DNA from: Sulfurimonas sp. hsl 1-7
GTDB taxonomy: Bacteria > Campylobacterota > Campylobacteria > Campylobacterales > Sulfurimonadaceae
Length of the DNA: 64,000 nt
Direction of reading: 5' to 3'
Assembly (NCBI RefSeq): GCF_030577135.1
Contig: NZ_JAUIRR010000005.1
Location: 2,113 to 66,112 of the forward strand
This document shows positions 35,185 through 43,822 of the stretch, piece after piece. The position numbers were made by a program, and so were the translations under genes. How positions within the stretch are numbered: the first letter of the stretch is position 1; the number at the start of each line of letters is the position of its first letter. The notes under the pieces were generated by a model, which saw only the letters and a program-made list of their open reading frames with translations, had not been told where the DNA came from and did no database searches.

Positions 35185-36531
35185 TTAGTACCATTGTAAC
35201 AATTTTGTTACTTCATCTACTATATACGATTTTACTGAAGTTTTTTCTAACGGTTTTTTAGGAACCAGCGCTTTTGTAATGTTTTGCATCTTCGCTTCTT
35301 TGAGTCTGTTGTCTAAGCCGTATACCTCTCTAACATCACCTACAAGCGATACTTCACCTATAAATACCGTCTCTTTAGAGATCGCCCGATCACGAAAACT
35401 ACTGATAATAGCTGCAAGTATTGCCAAGTCTGCAGCAGTTTCTGCAATTTTTATTCCGCCGGTGATATTTATAAATACATCATATCCAGAAAGAGGGATC
35501 TCAAGTTTTCTCTCCAGTAGTGCTAAAAGCATATTGAGTCTATTGTTATCAAAACCGGTTGCTTGACGTTTAGAGTTAGGGGTATGAGATTCTGAAACAA
35601 GTGCTTGAACTTCAAGTATAATAGGGCGGCTCCCTTCCATAATTACAGTGAGCGCTGAACCCGCCTGTTGGGAGTTTCTATTAAAAAATCTCGATGCAAT
35701 ATCTGTTGCACTGACAAGTCCGTCACCTTTCATCTCAAATACGCCAATTTCACTAGTAGCTCCAAAACGGTTTTTAAATCCTCTGAGTATTCTCAGCTCT
35801 TGGGAAGAATCTCCTTCAAAATAGAGAACTGTATCAACCATATGCTCGAGTACTCTCGGACCTGCTATGGACCCCTCTTTAGTGATATGTCCAATGATAA
35901 AAGTCGCTAAATCCTGCTCTTTTGCTATACGCATCAATTCAAACGTAATCTGTCTGACCTGTGTCACACTTCCAGGAGCTGAAGATATGTTTTCCGAGTA
36001 AATTGTCTGGATTGAGTCGATGATCAAAAAGTCGTATTTTCTCTCTTGAAGCTCAACCAAGATCTGCTCAAGTCGAATCTCGCTTAGAAGGTATAAACTA
36101 TCGTGGTTAGAGTTAAGTCTATTGGCTCTTATTTTGATTTGTGAAGCCGACTCTTCCCCTGATACATATAAAACATTTTTTCCCGTTGAGGCAATGTTTG
36201 AAGCAACTTTGAGTAGAAGTGTAGATTTCCCGACACCCGGACTACCCCCTATAAGAGTAAGACTGCCTGGTACAATACCTCCGCCTAAAACATTGTCAAG
36301 TTCAACGTCCAGGGAAGAAAATCGTGAGATCTCATCTTCAACGACATCATTGATACTGATAGCTTTTGCGCTTTTAGCCGAAGATGATTTTGTTTGTTTA
36401 ATCACCTCTTGTTGTTGCTGATTGAGTTCTATAAAACTATCCCAAGCTCCACAGTTGGTACATTTTCCCATCCATTTTGGTGTGGTCATACCACAATGTT
36501 GACACTCAAATAATATTTTCGCTTTTGCCAT
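35185..36531 (-). CDS. radA: DNA repair protein RadA (Sms)
   Basis: 448 residues from ATG 36531; the in-frame TTG two codons upstream is less likely. The N-terminus has the C4 zinc finger 'CQHCGMTTPKWMGKCTNCG'. The RecA-like core carries Walker A 'GGSPGVGKSTLL', Walker B 'FLIIDSIQTI' and the RadA-specific 'KNRFGATSEIG'. A Lon-like C-terminal domain follows. RadA promotes branch migration during recombination. It lies 90 bases after ftsY on the same strand, so the tlpA-like, ftsY and radA genes may be co-transcribed. Normal length and complete motifs. Confidence 0.96.
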   Translation of the reverse strand: MAKAKILFECQHCGMTTPKWMGKCTNCGAWDSFIELNQQQQEVIKQTKSSSAKSAKAISINDVVEDEISRFSSLDVELDNVLGGGIVPGSLTLIGGSPGVGKSTLLLKVASNIASTGKNVLYVSGEESASQIKIRANRLNSNHDSLYLLSEIRLEQILVELQERKYDFLIIDSIQTIYSENISSAPGSVTQVRQITFELMRIAKEQDLATFIIGHITKEGSIAGPRVLEHMVDTVLYFEGDSSQELRILRGFKNRFGATSEIGVFEMKGDGLVSATDIASRFFNRNSQQAGSALTVIMEGSRPIILEVQALVSESHTPNSKRQATGFDNNRLNMLLALLERKLEIPLSGYDVFINITGGIKIAETAADLAILAAIISSFRDRAISKETVFIGEVSLVGDVREVYGLDNRLKEAKMQNITKALVPKKPLEKTSVKSYIVDEVTKLLQWY

Positions 36532-36621
36532 GATCAACTAGCCTTTTGTAAAGTTGTCTGTAATTGTATAAGAAAAATGTGTGAAGGGGTGGAAATATGA
36601 CAGAATGTCATATTCCTTTAT

Positions 36622-37503
36622 TTATTGCTCTTCATCGATGAAGATAGCATCGAGTAAACCGTCAACAAATTCATATTTGTCAAACGGTGTTAAATCCTCA
36701 GGTTGTTCTCCTGTTCCTACATAAAGGATAGGAAGTTCAAGTGCGTAAGCGATAGAGAAGATACTACCACCTTTTGCAGTTCCGTCAAGCTTTGTTATGA
36801 TAATACCGTCAATACCGACCATCTCATTAAAAGCTTTTGCTTGAGAAATAGCAGAATTTCCTTGTGTACCGTCGATGATCAGCAGAATTCTGTGTGGTGC
36901 ACCGTTATGTGCTTTGTCACAAATTCTATTAATCTTTTTAAGCTCGTTGGCAAGGTTTGTTTGGGTATGTAATCTTCCTGCCGTATCGATGATTACATGG
37001 TCATACCCTTTTGATTTTGCTGAATCGATTGTATCGTAAGCAACAGCAGAAGGATCGTGTCCTTGTTTTGATGAAATTATCGGAATATCTAATCTTTTTG
37101 CCCATAAAGTAAGTTGCTCAATTGCGGCTGCACGGAAAGTATCTCCTGCACCCAACATAACTTTTTTCCCTTCATTTTTGTATCTTTGTGCAAGTTTTGA
37201 GATCGTTGTTGTTTTCCCTGCACCGTTTACACCGACAATAAGCTCTACAAACGGAGCTGTGTATTCCGGCTCTTTATATTCTGTATAAGCAAGGGTAGCT
37301 AAAAGTTTAGAACGGAGTATCTCACGAGTTATTTTCTCTTGGTATGTTTGCTCCATAATAAGTTCAACAAGATCGTATTCTACATCCGCTTCGAGTAAGA
37401 TATCTTCGATCTCTTCTTTTGTAAAGGTGATTTTTTTCTTTGGAGCAACAGATTTTATTGCTTCTGCTGTTTTATTAAGAGATTTTTTTATAAAACCGAA
37501 CAT
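36622..37503 (-). CDS. ftsY: Signal recognition particle receptor FtsY
   Basis: A 293-residue SRP GTPase: short N-domain, then G1 '[15 protein letters not shown]', '[14 protein letters not shown]', G3 '[11 protein letters not shown]', G4 '[10 protein letters not shown]' and a C-terminal '[12 protein letters not shown]'. It lacks the long acidic N-terminal A domain of E. coli FtsY, as is common in this phylum. It docks ribosome-SRP complexes at the inner membrane. Its start is one base from the stop of the TlpA-like gene. Confidence 0.97.
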   Translation of the reverse strand: MFGFIKKSLNKTAEAIKSVAPKKKITFTKEEIEDILLEADVEYDLVELIMEQTYQEKITREILRSKLLATLAYTEYKEPEYTAPFVELIVGVNGAGKTTTISKLAQRYKNEGKKVMLGAGDTFRAAAIEQLTLWAKRLDIPIISSKQGHDPSAVAYDTIDSAKSKGYDHVIIDTAGRLHTQTNLANELKKINRICDKAHNGAPHRILLIIDGTQGNSAISQAKAFNEMVGIDGIIITKLDGTAKGGSIFSIAYALELPILYVGTGEQPEDLTPFDKYEFVDGLLDAIFIDEEQ

Positions 37504-38058
37504 CTATTTCCCTAATGCTTTTCTAATATCACTCTCAATAAACTCCTCTTCGGTAGCTCCTTGATAGTAGTTAATCAGTTTTCCGTCTTTATACATTGCC
37601 ATAAGAGGGATACCGAAGTTTCTTCCAACATTTAGACTAGTTGCAACTGCATTAATGATACGGCGGTTGTCACTTGAAGTTGAAAGCGCATAAGTTGCAT
37701 CGTATTGTTTTCTGAACTCTTGTAGTTTTGTAGCATTGATGTCATCTTCAACAGATATACCGATAATGCTCAAATTATCTTTATACTTTTCTTGTAGTTT
37801 TGAAAGATGTGAAGCTTCTGCTTGACAAGGGGGGCACCAAGTTGCAAAGATATCCAGGATGACTATTTTCTCTTTTTGAGAGCTTAACACAAAACCTTCG
37901 TTAGCTTTTTTGATAATGTATTCCTGACCTGAGATCTCTTTTAAAACAAATTCATTTGTTGATAAAAGTGTGTTGGCATCGTTTTCATCTTGTGAACTAC
38001 AAGCAGTAAAAAACAGTCCTACCAGAAGAGATAATGAATAAATTGATTTTTTTAACAT
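37504..38058 (-). CDS. TlpA-like thioredoxin-fold lipoprotein
   Basis: A 184-residue protein. The signal ends in a lipobox 'GLFFTACSS', giving an acylated Cys ~20. The thioredoxin domain has the active site 'FATWCPPCQAEA' (CPPC), a TlpA/ResA-type motif, and 'FGIPLMAMYKDGKLI' with the cis-Pro region. It probably reduces disulfides in periplasmic proteins such as apocytochrome c. It is the first gene before ftsY, with SD AGAGGC and a TATAAT box ~34 bases upstream on the minus strand. Confidence 0.9.
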   Translation of the reverse strand: MLKKSIYSLSLLVGLFFTACSSQDENDANTLLSTNEFVLKEISGQEYIIKKANEGFVLSSQKEKIVILDIFATWCPPCQAEASHLSKLQEKYKDNLSIIGISVEDDINATKLQEFRKQYDATYALSTSSDNRRIINAVATSLNVGRNFGIPLMAMYKDGKLINYYQGATEEEFIESDIRKALGK

Positions 38059-38113
38059 AAATTTTTGCCTCTATTTTGTAAAATAAGCGAAATTATATCC
38101 ATAAAGATTTTAT

Positions 38114-38689
38114 ATGACTCTTACAAAAGAAACTTTTAGAAAAAATTCGATTAAAAAAATTCAAAACCTCCATACCTTTAATAAAGTGTATAGAGATGCA
38201 TTGTTGGAACAAAAGCTACTGAGGTTATTAAAAAAATATAAACATAAAAATATCTTAGTTTATCATCCGTTACCATTTGAAGCAGATATAAGAAAAAGTA
38301 TTACAAAAATGAGACGAAAGTTAAATGTTTATGTGCCGTTTATGGAAGGCGAAAGTTTTAAGATGGTACCATTTAGATTGCCGCTTAAGAAAAAAAAGTT
38401 CGGAATTTTTGAAGCTGGCGATACAATAAGAAATATAAAAAAAATAGATATTGCAATAGTTCCAAGTATCGGTGTTGATGGAGATTTAAAAAGAATAGGA
38501 TTTGGCAAAGGGATGTATGATCGCTTCTTTGCGAAACTAAAGAAAAAACCATATACTATTTTTGTGCAGCCAGTACTTTGTTATACAAGAGAGAGTATTT
38601 GTGATAGTTATGATGTTGAAGCAGATGTTTTAATCACGCCAACAGCGGAAATATTTAAAGGGCATATTGCAATAAAAAAAGGGAATTAA
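38114..38689 (+). CDS. 5-formyltetrahydrofolate cyclo-ligase family protein
   Basis: A 191-residue protein: 'KETFRKNSIKKIQ' N-terminus, 'VYVPFMEGESFKMVPF', 'VPSIGVDGDLKRIGFGKGMYDRFF' (in part), the last being the nucleotide-binding signature G(F/Y)GKGxYDR. It converts 5-formyl-THF to methenyl-THF with ATP. It is Lys-rich and AT-rich, as elsewhere in the window. The rny gene starts two bases after its stop, so the two are co-transcribed. Confidence 0.9.
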   Translation: MTLTKETFRKNSIKKIQNLHTFNKVYRDALLEQKLLRLLKKYKHKNILVYHPLPFEADIRKSITKMRRKLNVYVPFMEGESFKMVPFRLPLKKKKFGIFEAGDTIRNIKKIDIAIVPSIGVDGDLKRIGFGKGMYDRFFAKLKKKPYTIFVQPVLCYTRESICDSYDVEADVLITPTAEIFKGHIAIKKGN

Positions 38690-38690
38690 G

Positions 38691-40259
38691 ATGTTAAACG
38701 AGATACTGCTGGGTGGTGGAACAGCCATCGTAAGTGGAGTTATCGGTTTTTTCATCTCTAAAAAACTTACTAGTGCAAACTTTGAAGTATATACTCAACA
38801 GGCTCAAGCGAAAGCAAATGCTATTGAGAATGAAGCGCAAACTTTATTAGAACGCGCAAGACTCCGAGCTCGTGAAGTTGAGCTTGAAGCGCAAAAAGAG
38901 TTTGATAGTGCAAAAGACAGAGCTCGTGCAGATTTTGCTCAAAGGGAAGAGCAAGTGCGTAAAATGGAGAGCGATTTTAAACACTATAAAAAAATTGAAG
39001 AACAAAAACTTCAAAATGAAACAAGACATATTAAAGCACAAAAAGTAAATTTAGAGAGAAATGAAAAATCTTTAGCTTCATTAAAAAAGAGATATGAAGA
39101 AAAAATAGATGATGCCCTGCATGCGATAGAACATTCTGCCGGAATGACGCAAGAGGAAGCACAAAAAGTACTACTAGATAATATAGAAGCAAAAGCAAGG
39201 GGTGAAATCTCCCATATAGTACGAAAGTATGAAAATAAAGCGAGAGAAGAAGCTCAAAGAAAGGCTAACTATATACTTGCTCAAGCTACAAGCCGTTTTG
39301 CAGGAGAGTTCGCTTCAGAGAGACTTACAAACTTGGTTCATTTAGATAATGATGAGTTAAAAGGTCGCATTATCGGTAAAGAGGGGCGAAATATTAAAGC
39401 ACTTGAAACTTTACTGGGTGTTGATATTATTATAGACGATACACCAAATGCAATCTTAGTAAGCAGTTTTAACCTTTATAGACGTGCAATAGCTACAAAA
39501 ACATTACAGCTGTTGATCGAAGACGGAAGAATTCAGCCGGCACGTATAGAAGAGATCTTTGAGAAAGTTTCAAATGAGTTTGAAGAGAGAATCTTAAATG
39601 AGGGTGAAGAGGTTGTAGCTGAACTGGATGTGGGTGTAATGCATCCAGACCTTATGAAACTTATTGGACGCTTGCGATACAGAGCTTCGTATGGACAAAA
39701 TGCACTTGCCCATACACTTGAAGTTGCAAACTTAGCAGGTGTAATGGCTGCAGAGATGGGTGGTGATCCTACATTGGCAAAACGTGCCGGATTACTGCAT
39801 GACATAGGAAAAGCACTAACGCATGAGCATGACGGAAACCATGTTGATCTCGGTGCTGAAGTGTGTAGAAGATATAATGAAGATGCAGTGGTTATCAATG
39901 CTATTTATGCACACCATGATCAAGAAGAGATTAAATCGATCGAGTGTGGTGCCGTTTGTGCAGCCGATGCACTCTCAGCAGCACGCCCTGGTGCTAGACG
40001 TGAAGTATTAGAGAGTTTCTTAAAACGTGTAACTGAGATCGAAGATATCGCTTCAGCGCATACCGGTGTAAAACAAGCATACGCTATCAATGCCGGTCGT
40101 GAAATCAGAGTTATAGTAAATGCGACACTTGTCAATGATGATGAGTCAATATTAATTGCCAGAGAGATAGCTTCTGAAATTGAAAGCAGGGTGCAGTATC
40201 CGGGTGAAATTAAAGTGAATGTTATTCGTGAAAGCAGGGCTGTAGAGTATGCAAAATAG
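38691..40259 (+). CDS. rny: Ribonuclease Y
   Basis: A 522-residue endoribonuclease with an N-terminal membrane anchor (~5-22), a long charged coiled coil (~30-200), a KH domain with 'GRIIGKEGRNIKALET' (~225-245) and an HD domain with 'LLHDIGKALTHEHDGNHVD' (~365-385), the metal-binding His-Asp pair. It starts mRNA decay at the membrane in bacteria lacking RNase E. Complete and of normal length (~520). It is the second gene after 5-FCL. Confidence 0.97.
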   Translation: MLNEILLGGGTAIVSGVIGFFISKKLTSANFEVYTQQAQAKANAIENEAQTLLERARLRAREVELEAQKEFDSAKDRARADFAQREEQVRKMESDFKHYKKIEEQKLQNETRHIKAQKVNLERNEKSLASLKKRYEEKIDDALHAIEHSAGMTQEEAQKVLLDNIEAKARGEISHIVRKYENKAREEAQRKANYILAQATSRFAGEFASERLTNLVHLDNDELKGRIIGKEGRNIKALETLLGVDIIIDDTPNAILVSSFNLYRRAIATKTLQLLIEDGRIQPARIEEIFEKVSNEFEERILNEGEEVVAELDVGVMHPDLMKLIGRLRYRASYGQNALAHTLEVANLAGVMAAEMGGDPTLAKRAGLLHDIGKALTHEHDGNHVDLGAEVCRRYNEDAVVINAIYAHHDQEEIKSIECGAVCAADALSAARPGARREVLESFLKRVTEIEDIASAHTGVKQAYAINAGREIRVIVNATLVNDDESILIAREIASEIESRVQYPGEIKVNVIRESRAVEYAK

Positions 40260-40273
40260 CATACTCTGTAAAA

Positions 40274-40840
40274 CTATTTTTTAACAGTAGTAACAATAGC
40301 TCCTCGTAAATCTCCCATCTTATAATGGATAGCCTTGTCCTCTGGATATCTGTTTGAAATCTCTGTTTTTAGTTTATCATCTTGTATATCGCCGTGACAT
40401 TTTAAACACACAGGATTTGTAATTACTAAAGGTTTATAAAATTTATATGTATCTTTTCCCACTTGTTTAATAATATGTTTTGGAAGGGCTTTATCACTGT
40501 TTTGCTTTTTTTGAAGATCTTCTAAAACTTTTGCTTCATCATCAGTCGGCATATTCATAGGATTTCTTGTTTTTAGGGTAATACGTCTTACACTTACACC
40601 TTCAGGAAGTTTTTTATTTACATCCCCAGTTAAATTTTGAGCCTCTTGTGTACAAAAATCGAGTGCTTCCATTGCTCCACCGTGTTTCATATGCATTTTC
40701 ATATTGTTTCCAAGAGTTTGTAAGAGTAGTTTTGTGCTAGTTTCCCCTTTTTGAGTAACATCTTGCAGGGTCGTCGTATCGTTTGCAAATAGTGTGATAG
40801 TACTAAGAGTTATTAATGTAAGTGAACTAATTAATTTCAT
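40274..40840 (-). CDS. Periplasmic c-type heme protein (DUF3365/Tll0287-like)
   Basis: 188 residues from ATG 40840, chosen because GGAG lies six bases upstream; the ATG at 40852 overlaps that SD. A signal peptide (LITLSTITLFA/ND) is followed by a helical domain with 'HGGAMEALDFCTQEAQNLT', 'VRRITLKTRNPMNMP' and one heme site 'CLKCHGD', then 'RYPEDKAIHYKMGDLRGAI'. This order matches the DUF3365 heme-sensor/cytochrome fold. The family occurs as soluble periplasmic proteins and as sensor domains. It is monocistronic and divergent from atpB. Electron transfer or heme-based sensing is possible. Confidence 0.85.
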   Translation of the reverse strand: MKLISSLTLITLSTITLFANDTTTLQDVTQKGETSTKLLLQTLGNNMKMHMKHGGAMEALDFCTQEAQNLTGDVNKKLPEGVSVRRITLKTRNPMNMPTDDEAKVLEDLQKKQNSDKALPKHIIKQVGKDTYKFYKPLVITNPVCLKCHGDIQDDKLKTEISNRYPEDKAIHYKMGDLRGAIVTTVKK

Positions 40841-40887
40841 TGTTTTCTCCATAATTTTAAAAATTGTCGTACAAATTGTAGCAAACT

Positions 40888-40893
40888 TATAAT
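40888..40893 (+). promoter_or_regulatory. -10 box upstream of atpB
   Basis: TATAAT 56 bases before the atpB ATG in the divergent spacer. A second CATAAT box lies closer. The SD GGAG sits seven bases before the ATG. Confidence 0.4.
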
Positions 40894-40949
40894 AATTTAA
40901 TCCTAGTTTGAGTAAAATCGCATAATTATTTTAATCATGGAGTGTTTCG

Positions 40950-41651
40950 ATGCCTGAATTATTTACATTCATAGGTTCTATGTTTGGTGTTTCTCATCAT
41001 GCTGACCCTGAGACTTATAAATTAGTAGTTTATACAGCTCATATGTTGCTTTCTGCTGTAATTGCGATTGTTTTAGCAAAAGTAGCAATGTCAAATCTAC
41101 AATTGGTACCAAAAGGTACTCAAAACGTTATGGAAGCGTACATCGGTGGTGTATTAAAAATGGGAACTGATGTTATGGGTAAGGAAAATGCTTCTCGTTA
41201 CCTTCCTTTAGTAGCAACTATCGGTTTATTTGTTGGTATCGCTAACCTTATTGGTGTTATTCCAGGATTTGAAGCTCCGACAGCATTTTTAGAGATGCCT
41301 TTAACATTAGCACTTGTTGTATTCGTATACTATAACTTCGAAGGAATTCGTCGTCAAGGTGTTATTAAATACTTCAAACACTTTTTAGGTCCTGTATGGT
41401 GGTTATACTGGTTAATGTTCCCAATTGAGATCGTATCACACTTTTCTCGTTTAGTTTCACTTTCATTCCGTCTTTTCGGTAACGTAAAAGGGGATGATAT
41501 GTTCTTAATGGTAATCTTAATGCTTGCTCCTTGGTTACTTCCAATGATCCCATATGCATTATTAACATTTATGGCATTCTTACAAGCATTCATCTTTATG
41601 ATGCTTACATATGTTTACCTTGGTGGTGCAGTAGCTACTGAGGAACACTAA
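40950..41651 (+). CDS. atpB: F0F1 ATP synthase subunit a
   Basis: A 233-residue membrane protein with the subunit-a proton-channel motifs: '[16 protein letters not shown]' including the essential Arg, and '[20 protein letters not shown]' (in part) in the last helix. The N-terminus has '[17 protein letters not shown]'. It forms the half-channels for proton flow next to the c-ring. It stands apart from the other ATP synthase genes, which are not in the window; separation of atpB from the main atp operon is usual in Campylobacterota. Confidence 0.96.
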   Translation: MPELFTFIGSMFGVSHHADPETYKLVVYTAHMLLSAVIAIVLAKVAMSNLQLVPKGTQNVMEAYIGGVLKMGTDVMGKENASRYLPLVATIGLFVGIANLIGVIPGFEAPTAFLEMPLTLALVVFVYYNFEGIRRQGVIKYFKHFLGPVWWLYWLMFPIEIVSHFSRLVSLSFRLFGNVKGDDMFLMVILMLAPWLLPMIPYALLTFMAFLQAFIFMMLTYVYLGGAVATEEH

Positions 41652-41663
41652 AAAACCTCCAAA

Positions 41664-41918
41664 ATGCAAAAAGACACTTTTGAAAGAGTTATAAGCTTTT
41701 TGCTTGGAGCATCTTGGGGAATTATCCTCTTAGGTGCTCTTGCTCTCTTTAGCATATTATTTAGCTTCGGTTTTACAATTGCTTTTTTATTCACACTTCT
41801 ATATATAATAGTTTCACTTTTCTTGGTCCTTGTTTTAGATGCATTACTTGTAAATAAACAACGATTAAAAGAAGCAAAAAAACAGACGGAACTTTTAGAA
41901 AAACTCTTAGAAAAATAG
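41664..41918 (+). CDS. Small two-helix membrane protein after atpB
   Basis: An 84-residue protein with two hydrophobic helices (~10-32 and ~35-60) and a charged C-terminal helix (KQRLKEAKKQTELLEKLLEK). It starts 12 bases after the atpB stop, has no clear SD of its own and is probably translated by coupling. I recall a small integral membrane protein beside atpB in C. jejuni. An assembly or accessory role in the F0 sector is tempting but unproven. Confidence 0.68.
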   Translation: MQKDTFERVISFLLGASWGIILLGALALFSILFSFGFTIAFLFTLLYIIVSLFLVLVLDALLVNKQRLKEAKKQTELLEKLLEK

Positions 41919-41931
41919 TTAAAATTTACAC

Positions 41932-41948
41932 TGATTAAAATTTAATCA
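41932..41948. promoter_or_regulatory. 17-bp palindrome, copy 1 (relic porin operator)
   Basis: TGATTAAA-A-TTTAATCA, perfect 8-bp arms. It ends 31 bases before a TATAAT box (41980-41985). Copy 2 upstream of the porin has the same size, the same outer seven bases and exactly the same 31-base distance to its -10-like box. Confidence 0.5.
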
Positions 41949-41979
41949 CAAAAATGTTACACTCTTTTTATTTTTATAT

Positions 41980-42052
41980 TATAATTTCTCCATCCTAAGA
42001 TTCAAGGATACAATGAAAAACTAGTAAGTTAAGTTTAGCATTCTTAAATTAA
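41980..42052 (+). pseudogene. Decayed copy of the porin promoter and signal-peptide start
   Basis: Inside the 409-bp spacer 41919-42327. A TATAAT box, an SD (AAGGAT) and ATG 42013 are followed at once by AAA AAC TAG. In the +1 frame the next codons read SKLSLAFLN then stop, echoing the real porin's KLSLAAAL signal peptide. The 12-mer TTAAGTTTAGCA occurs 16 bases after this ATG and 15 bases after the porin ATG. With the shared palindrome and its spacing, this looks like a duplicated porin 5' end broken by a frameshift and truncation. A short leader peptide (MKN) or small RNA is an alternative reading. Confidence 0.45.
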
Positions 42053-42131
42053 GAAGAGATGTAAGTCCTAATCCTTAACTCCCCTTATTACTGGTTTCTA
42101 TATTTTTTAAACCTTTCCCCTCCTAAGACTA

Positions 42132-42167
42132 AGTCACCTTATGTTACTACACATACATAAGGTGGCT
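42132..42167 (+). other. Strong hairpin in the porin upstream spacer
   Basis: AGTCACCTTATGT pairs with ACATAAGGTGGCT (13 bp, one G-U if RNA) around a ten-base loop. There is no T-run after it, so it is not a standard terminator. It would end or fold within any transcript from the TATAAT at 41980. It may be a small RNA element or the end of the relic gene. I see nothing else structured in 41949-42242. Confidence 0.4.
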
Positions 42168-42242
42168 AAGATTTCCTTCACCTCTATTTCACTTTTGAAA
42201 TAAAAATAGCAAATAGTACTACATATGCATAAAATGTACCAT

Positions 42243-42259
42243 TGATTAAAAATTAATCA
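42243..42259. promoter_or_regulatory. 17-bp palindrome, copy 2 (porin operator)
   Basis: TGATTAA-AAA-TTAATCA, centred about 76 bases before the porin ATG and ending 31 bases before a TATCAT -10-like box (42291-42296). The symmetry suits a dimeric helix-turn-helix regulator. The position upstream of -35 suggests activation rather than block. I do not recognise the regulator. Confidence 0.5.
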
Positions 42260-42327
42260 TTTTTTTGAATATAAAATATATAACTTTTTGTATCATACTG
42301 CATATCAAACAAAAAAGGAATATATAA

Positions 42328-43032
42328 ATGAAATTAATGAAATTAAGTTTAGCAGCAGCTTTAGCGGCAACAATGGGTATGGCAAGTGATATCACTTCAG
42401 AGATTGGTGTAAGTGCAAATGTTTCTATGACATCTAACTATATGTGGCGTGGTATGTCACAAACAAGTAATAGTCCGGCAATTCAAGGTGGTTTTGATTT
42501 AGATTATAAAGGTTTTTATGTTGGAACATGGGGATCAAATGTTGCTGGTGAAACACCAGAAAATTCATTAACAAACTACGGTGAAGCGAATATGGAACTT
42601 GACCTTTATGCAGGATACAGTTCTGAATTCGCTGGAATTGGTTATGATATAGGTTTTCTTCAATTTGTATACCCTGGAAACACTAAAGAATCAGGTTGGG
42701 GTGAGGCTTACTTAGGTCTTTCTTATGATCTTGAAGTTGTATCTGTAGGTGCAAAATATAGCTATGCTATTGATACAATGGATAATGGATGGGATGACCA
42801 ATATAACTTATTAGAGCTTTCTGCAAGTGTTCCATTACCTTACGATATGGCAATTGACGGAACATATGGTTTTTATGAAAATGTTGGTGATTATTATTAT
42901 GTAGGTTTAACAAAATCGATTAAAAGTTATGACTTTACTTTAGCATATACAGGTCTTACTGATAGTTCAGTTGGTTCAGTTGAAGTTTCAAAAGAAGATA
43001 AAGCAACATTTACAGTTGGAACAAGCTTCTAA
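42328..43032 (+). CDS. TorF-type putative outer-membrane porin
   Basis: A 234-residue exported beta-barrel protein. The signal peptide is cleaved near 'ATMGMA/SD'. The mature protein has the family pattern 'NVSMTSNYMWRGMSQTSNSP' (in part), 'IQGGFDLDYKGFYVGTWGSN', 'LDLYAGYSSEF' and alternating aromatic strands to a C-terminal Phe ('TFTVGTSF'), as outer-membrane proteins require. Substrate unknown. SD AAGGAA precedes the ATG. Its upstream region carries a palindrome duplicated, with part of the gene start, ~310 bp upstream. Codon use looks like that of a well-expressed gene. Confidence 0.85.
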   Translation: MKLMKLSLAAALAATMGMASDITSEIGVSANVSMTSNYMWRGMSQTSNSPAIQGGFDLDYKGFYVGTWGSNVAGETPENSLTNYGEANMELDLYAGYSSEFAGIGYDIGFLQFVYPGNTKESGWGEAYLGLSYDLEVVSVGAKYSYAIDTMDNGWDDQYNLLELSASVPLPYDMAIDGTYGFYENVGDYYYVGLTKSIKSYDFTLAYTGLTDSSVGSVEVSKEDKATFTVGTSF

Positions 43033-43079
43033 TTTTTAAAATTCGTATAATTTAAGTATAAAAAACTCTCCTTTAATAT

Positions 43080-43107
43080 AACCTTGTGCTCTTTTGAGCA
43101 TGAGGTT
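43080..43107 (+). terminator. Terminator-like hairpin after the porin
   Basis: AACCTTGTGCTC pairs with GAGCATGAGGTT (12 bp, two G-U) around TTTT. A T-run (CTTTTTT) follows about seven bases later. It lies 48 bases after the porin stop. Confidence 0.5.
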
Positions 43108-43136
43108 TACCCACTTTTTTCAATAACAATCCATGC

Positions 43137-43152
43137 TTTAGCAGATTTAAAA
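43137..43152. repeat. 16-bp direct repeat, left copy (flanks pcm)
   Basis: TTTAGCAGATTTAAAA, identical to bases 43890-43905 on the other side of pcm. It lies six bases from the pcm stop. Confidence 0.55.
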
Positions 43153-43158
43153 ATTTAA

Positions 43159-43773
43159 TTATTTATATACCAAAGGTACAAATACAAAGCCGTAATGTTC
43201 AATTATCTTTAACTCGTCATCTTCTATTTTTGTTATCTCAAAAATCGAGTTTTTAACAGGTATGACAAGTTTTCCGCCTGGTTTTAATTGATGTGTCAGT
43301 TCCGTTGGAAACTCTTGGGCCGAGGCTGAGACCAAGATCCTGTCAAACTTCTTACCCTCGATTCCAAGTTTATCTGTTGCTTTTAAAATTTTTGCATTAT
43401 TAAAATGGTATTTATCCAGATTATTTGAGCCAAACTCTACAAGCTCATCAACTCTCTCAAGCCCTATTACAAAACCCTCTTGACCTGCTATGTATGCAAG
43501 CATTGCAGTCGTCCAGCCTGAACCGCTTCCTATATCTAAAATTGAATTACCTTGTTTTGGAGATAACATCTCAAGCATCATGGCAACGGTTGTTGGCTGA
43601 GAGATGGTTTGGGAGTTGCCTATAGAGAGAGGAAAGTCTTCATAAGTTGCATATGAGTTGTAATTTCTTACAAAATCACACCTGTCTATATCTAAAAATG
43701 CCCTTATGACCTCAGGCGAATGTAAGACATTTGTATTGATCAGATGATTTACTAAATCTTTTTGCGAATCCAT
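43159..43773 (-). CDS. pcm: Protein-L-isoaspartate O-methyltransferase
   Basis: 204 residues from ATG 43773; an in-frame TTG at 43791 is less likely. The SAM-binding motif is 'ILDIGSGSGWTTAML', preceded by the PCMT hallmark 'PLSIGNSQTISQPTTVAMML', and followed by 'VIGLERVDELVE' and 'LKPGGKLVIPV'. It methylates damaged isoaspartyl residues as the first step of repair. TATAAT lies seven bases before the ATG with no SD, so a leaderless mRNA is likely. The gene is bracketed by related repeats, which suggests insertion or duplication at this place. Confidence 0.92.
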   Translation of the reverse strand: MDSQKDLVNHLINTNVLHSPEVIRAFLDIDRCDFVRNYNSYATYEDFPLSIGNSQTISQPTTVAMMLEMLSPKQGNSILDIGSGSGWTTAMLAYIAGQEGFVIGLERVDELVEFGSNNLDKYHFNNAKILKATDKLGIEGKKFDRILVSASAQEFPTELTHQLKPGGKLVIPVKNSIFEITKIEDDELKIIEHYGFVFVPLVYK

Positions 43774-43822
43774 AATTATTATTATACTCAATTAAAATTT
43801 TTAAAAGGAGAGTTTTTTATAT

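Noticed and set aside
39533-39898. 121-codon minus-strand frame opposite rny
   Set aside because: Antisense to the RNase Y HD region; Ser/Ala-rich shadow with no domain.
42132-42167. Rho-independent terminator for the atpB unit
   Set aside because: The stem is strong but no T-run follows on either strand; kept only as an unexplained hairpin.
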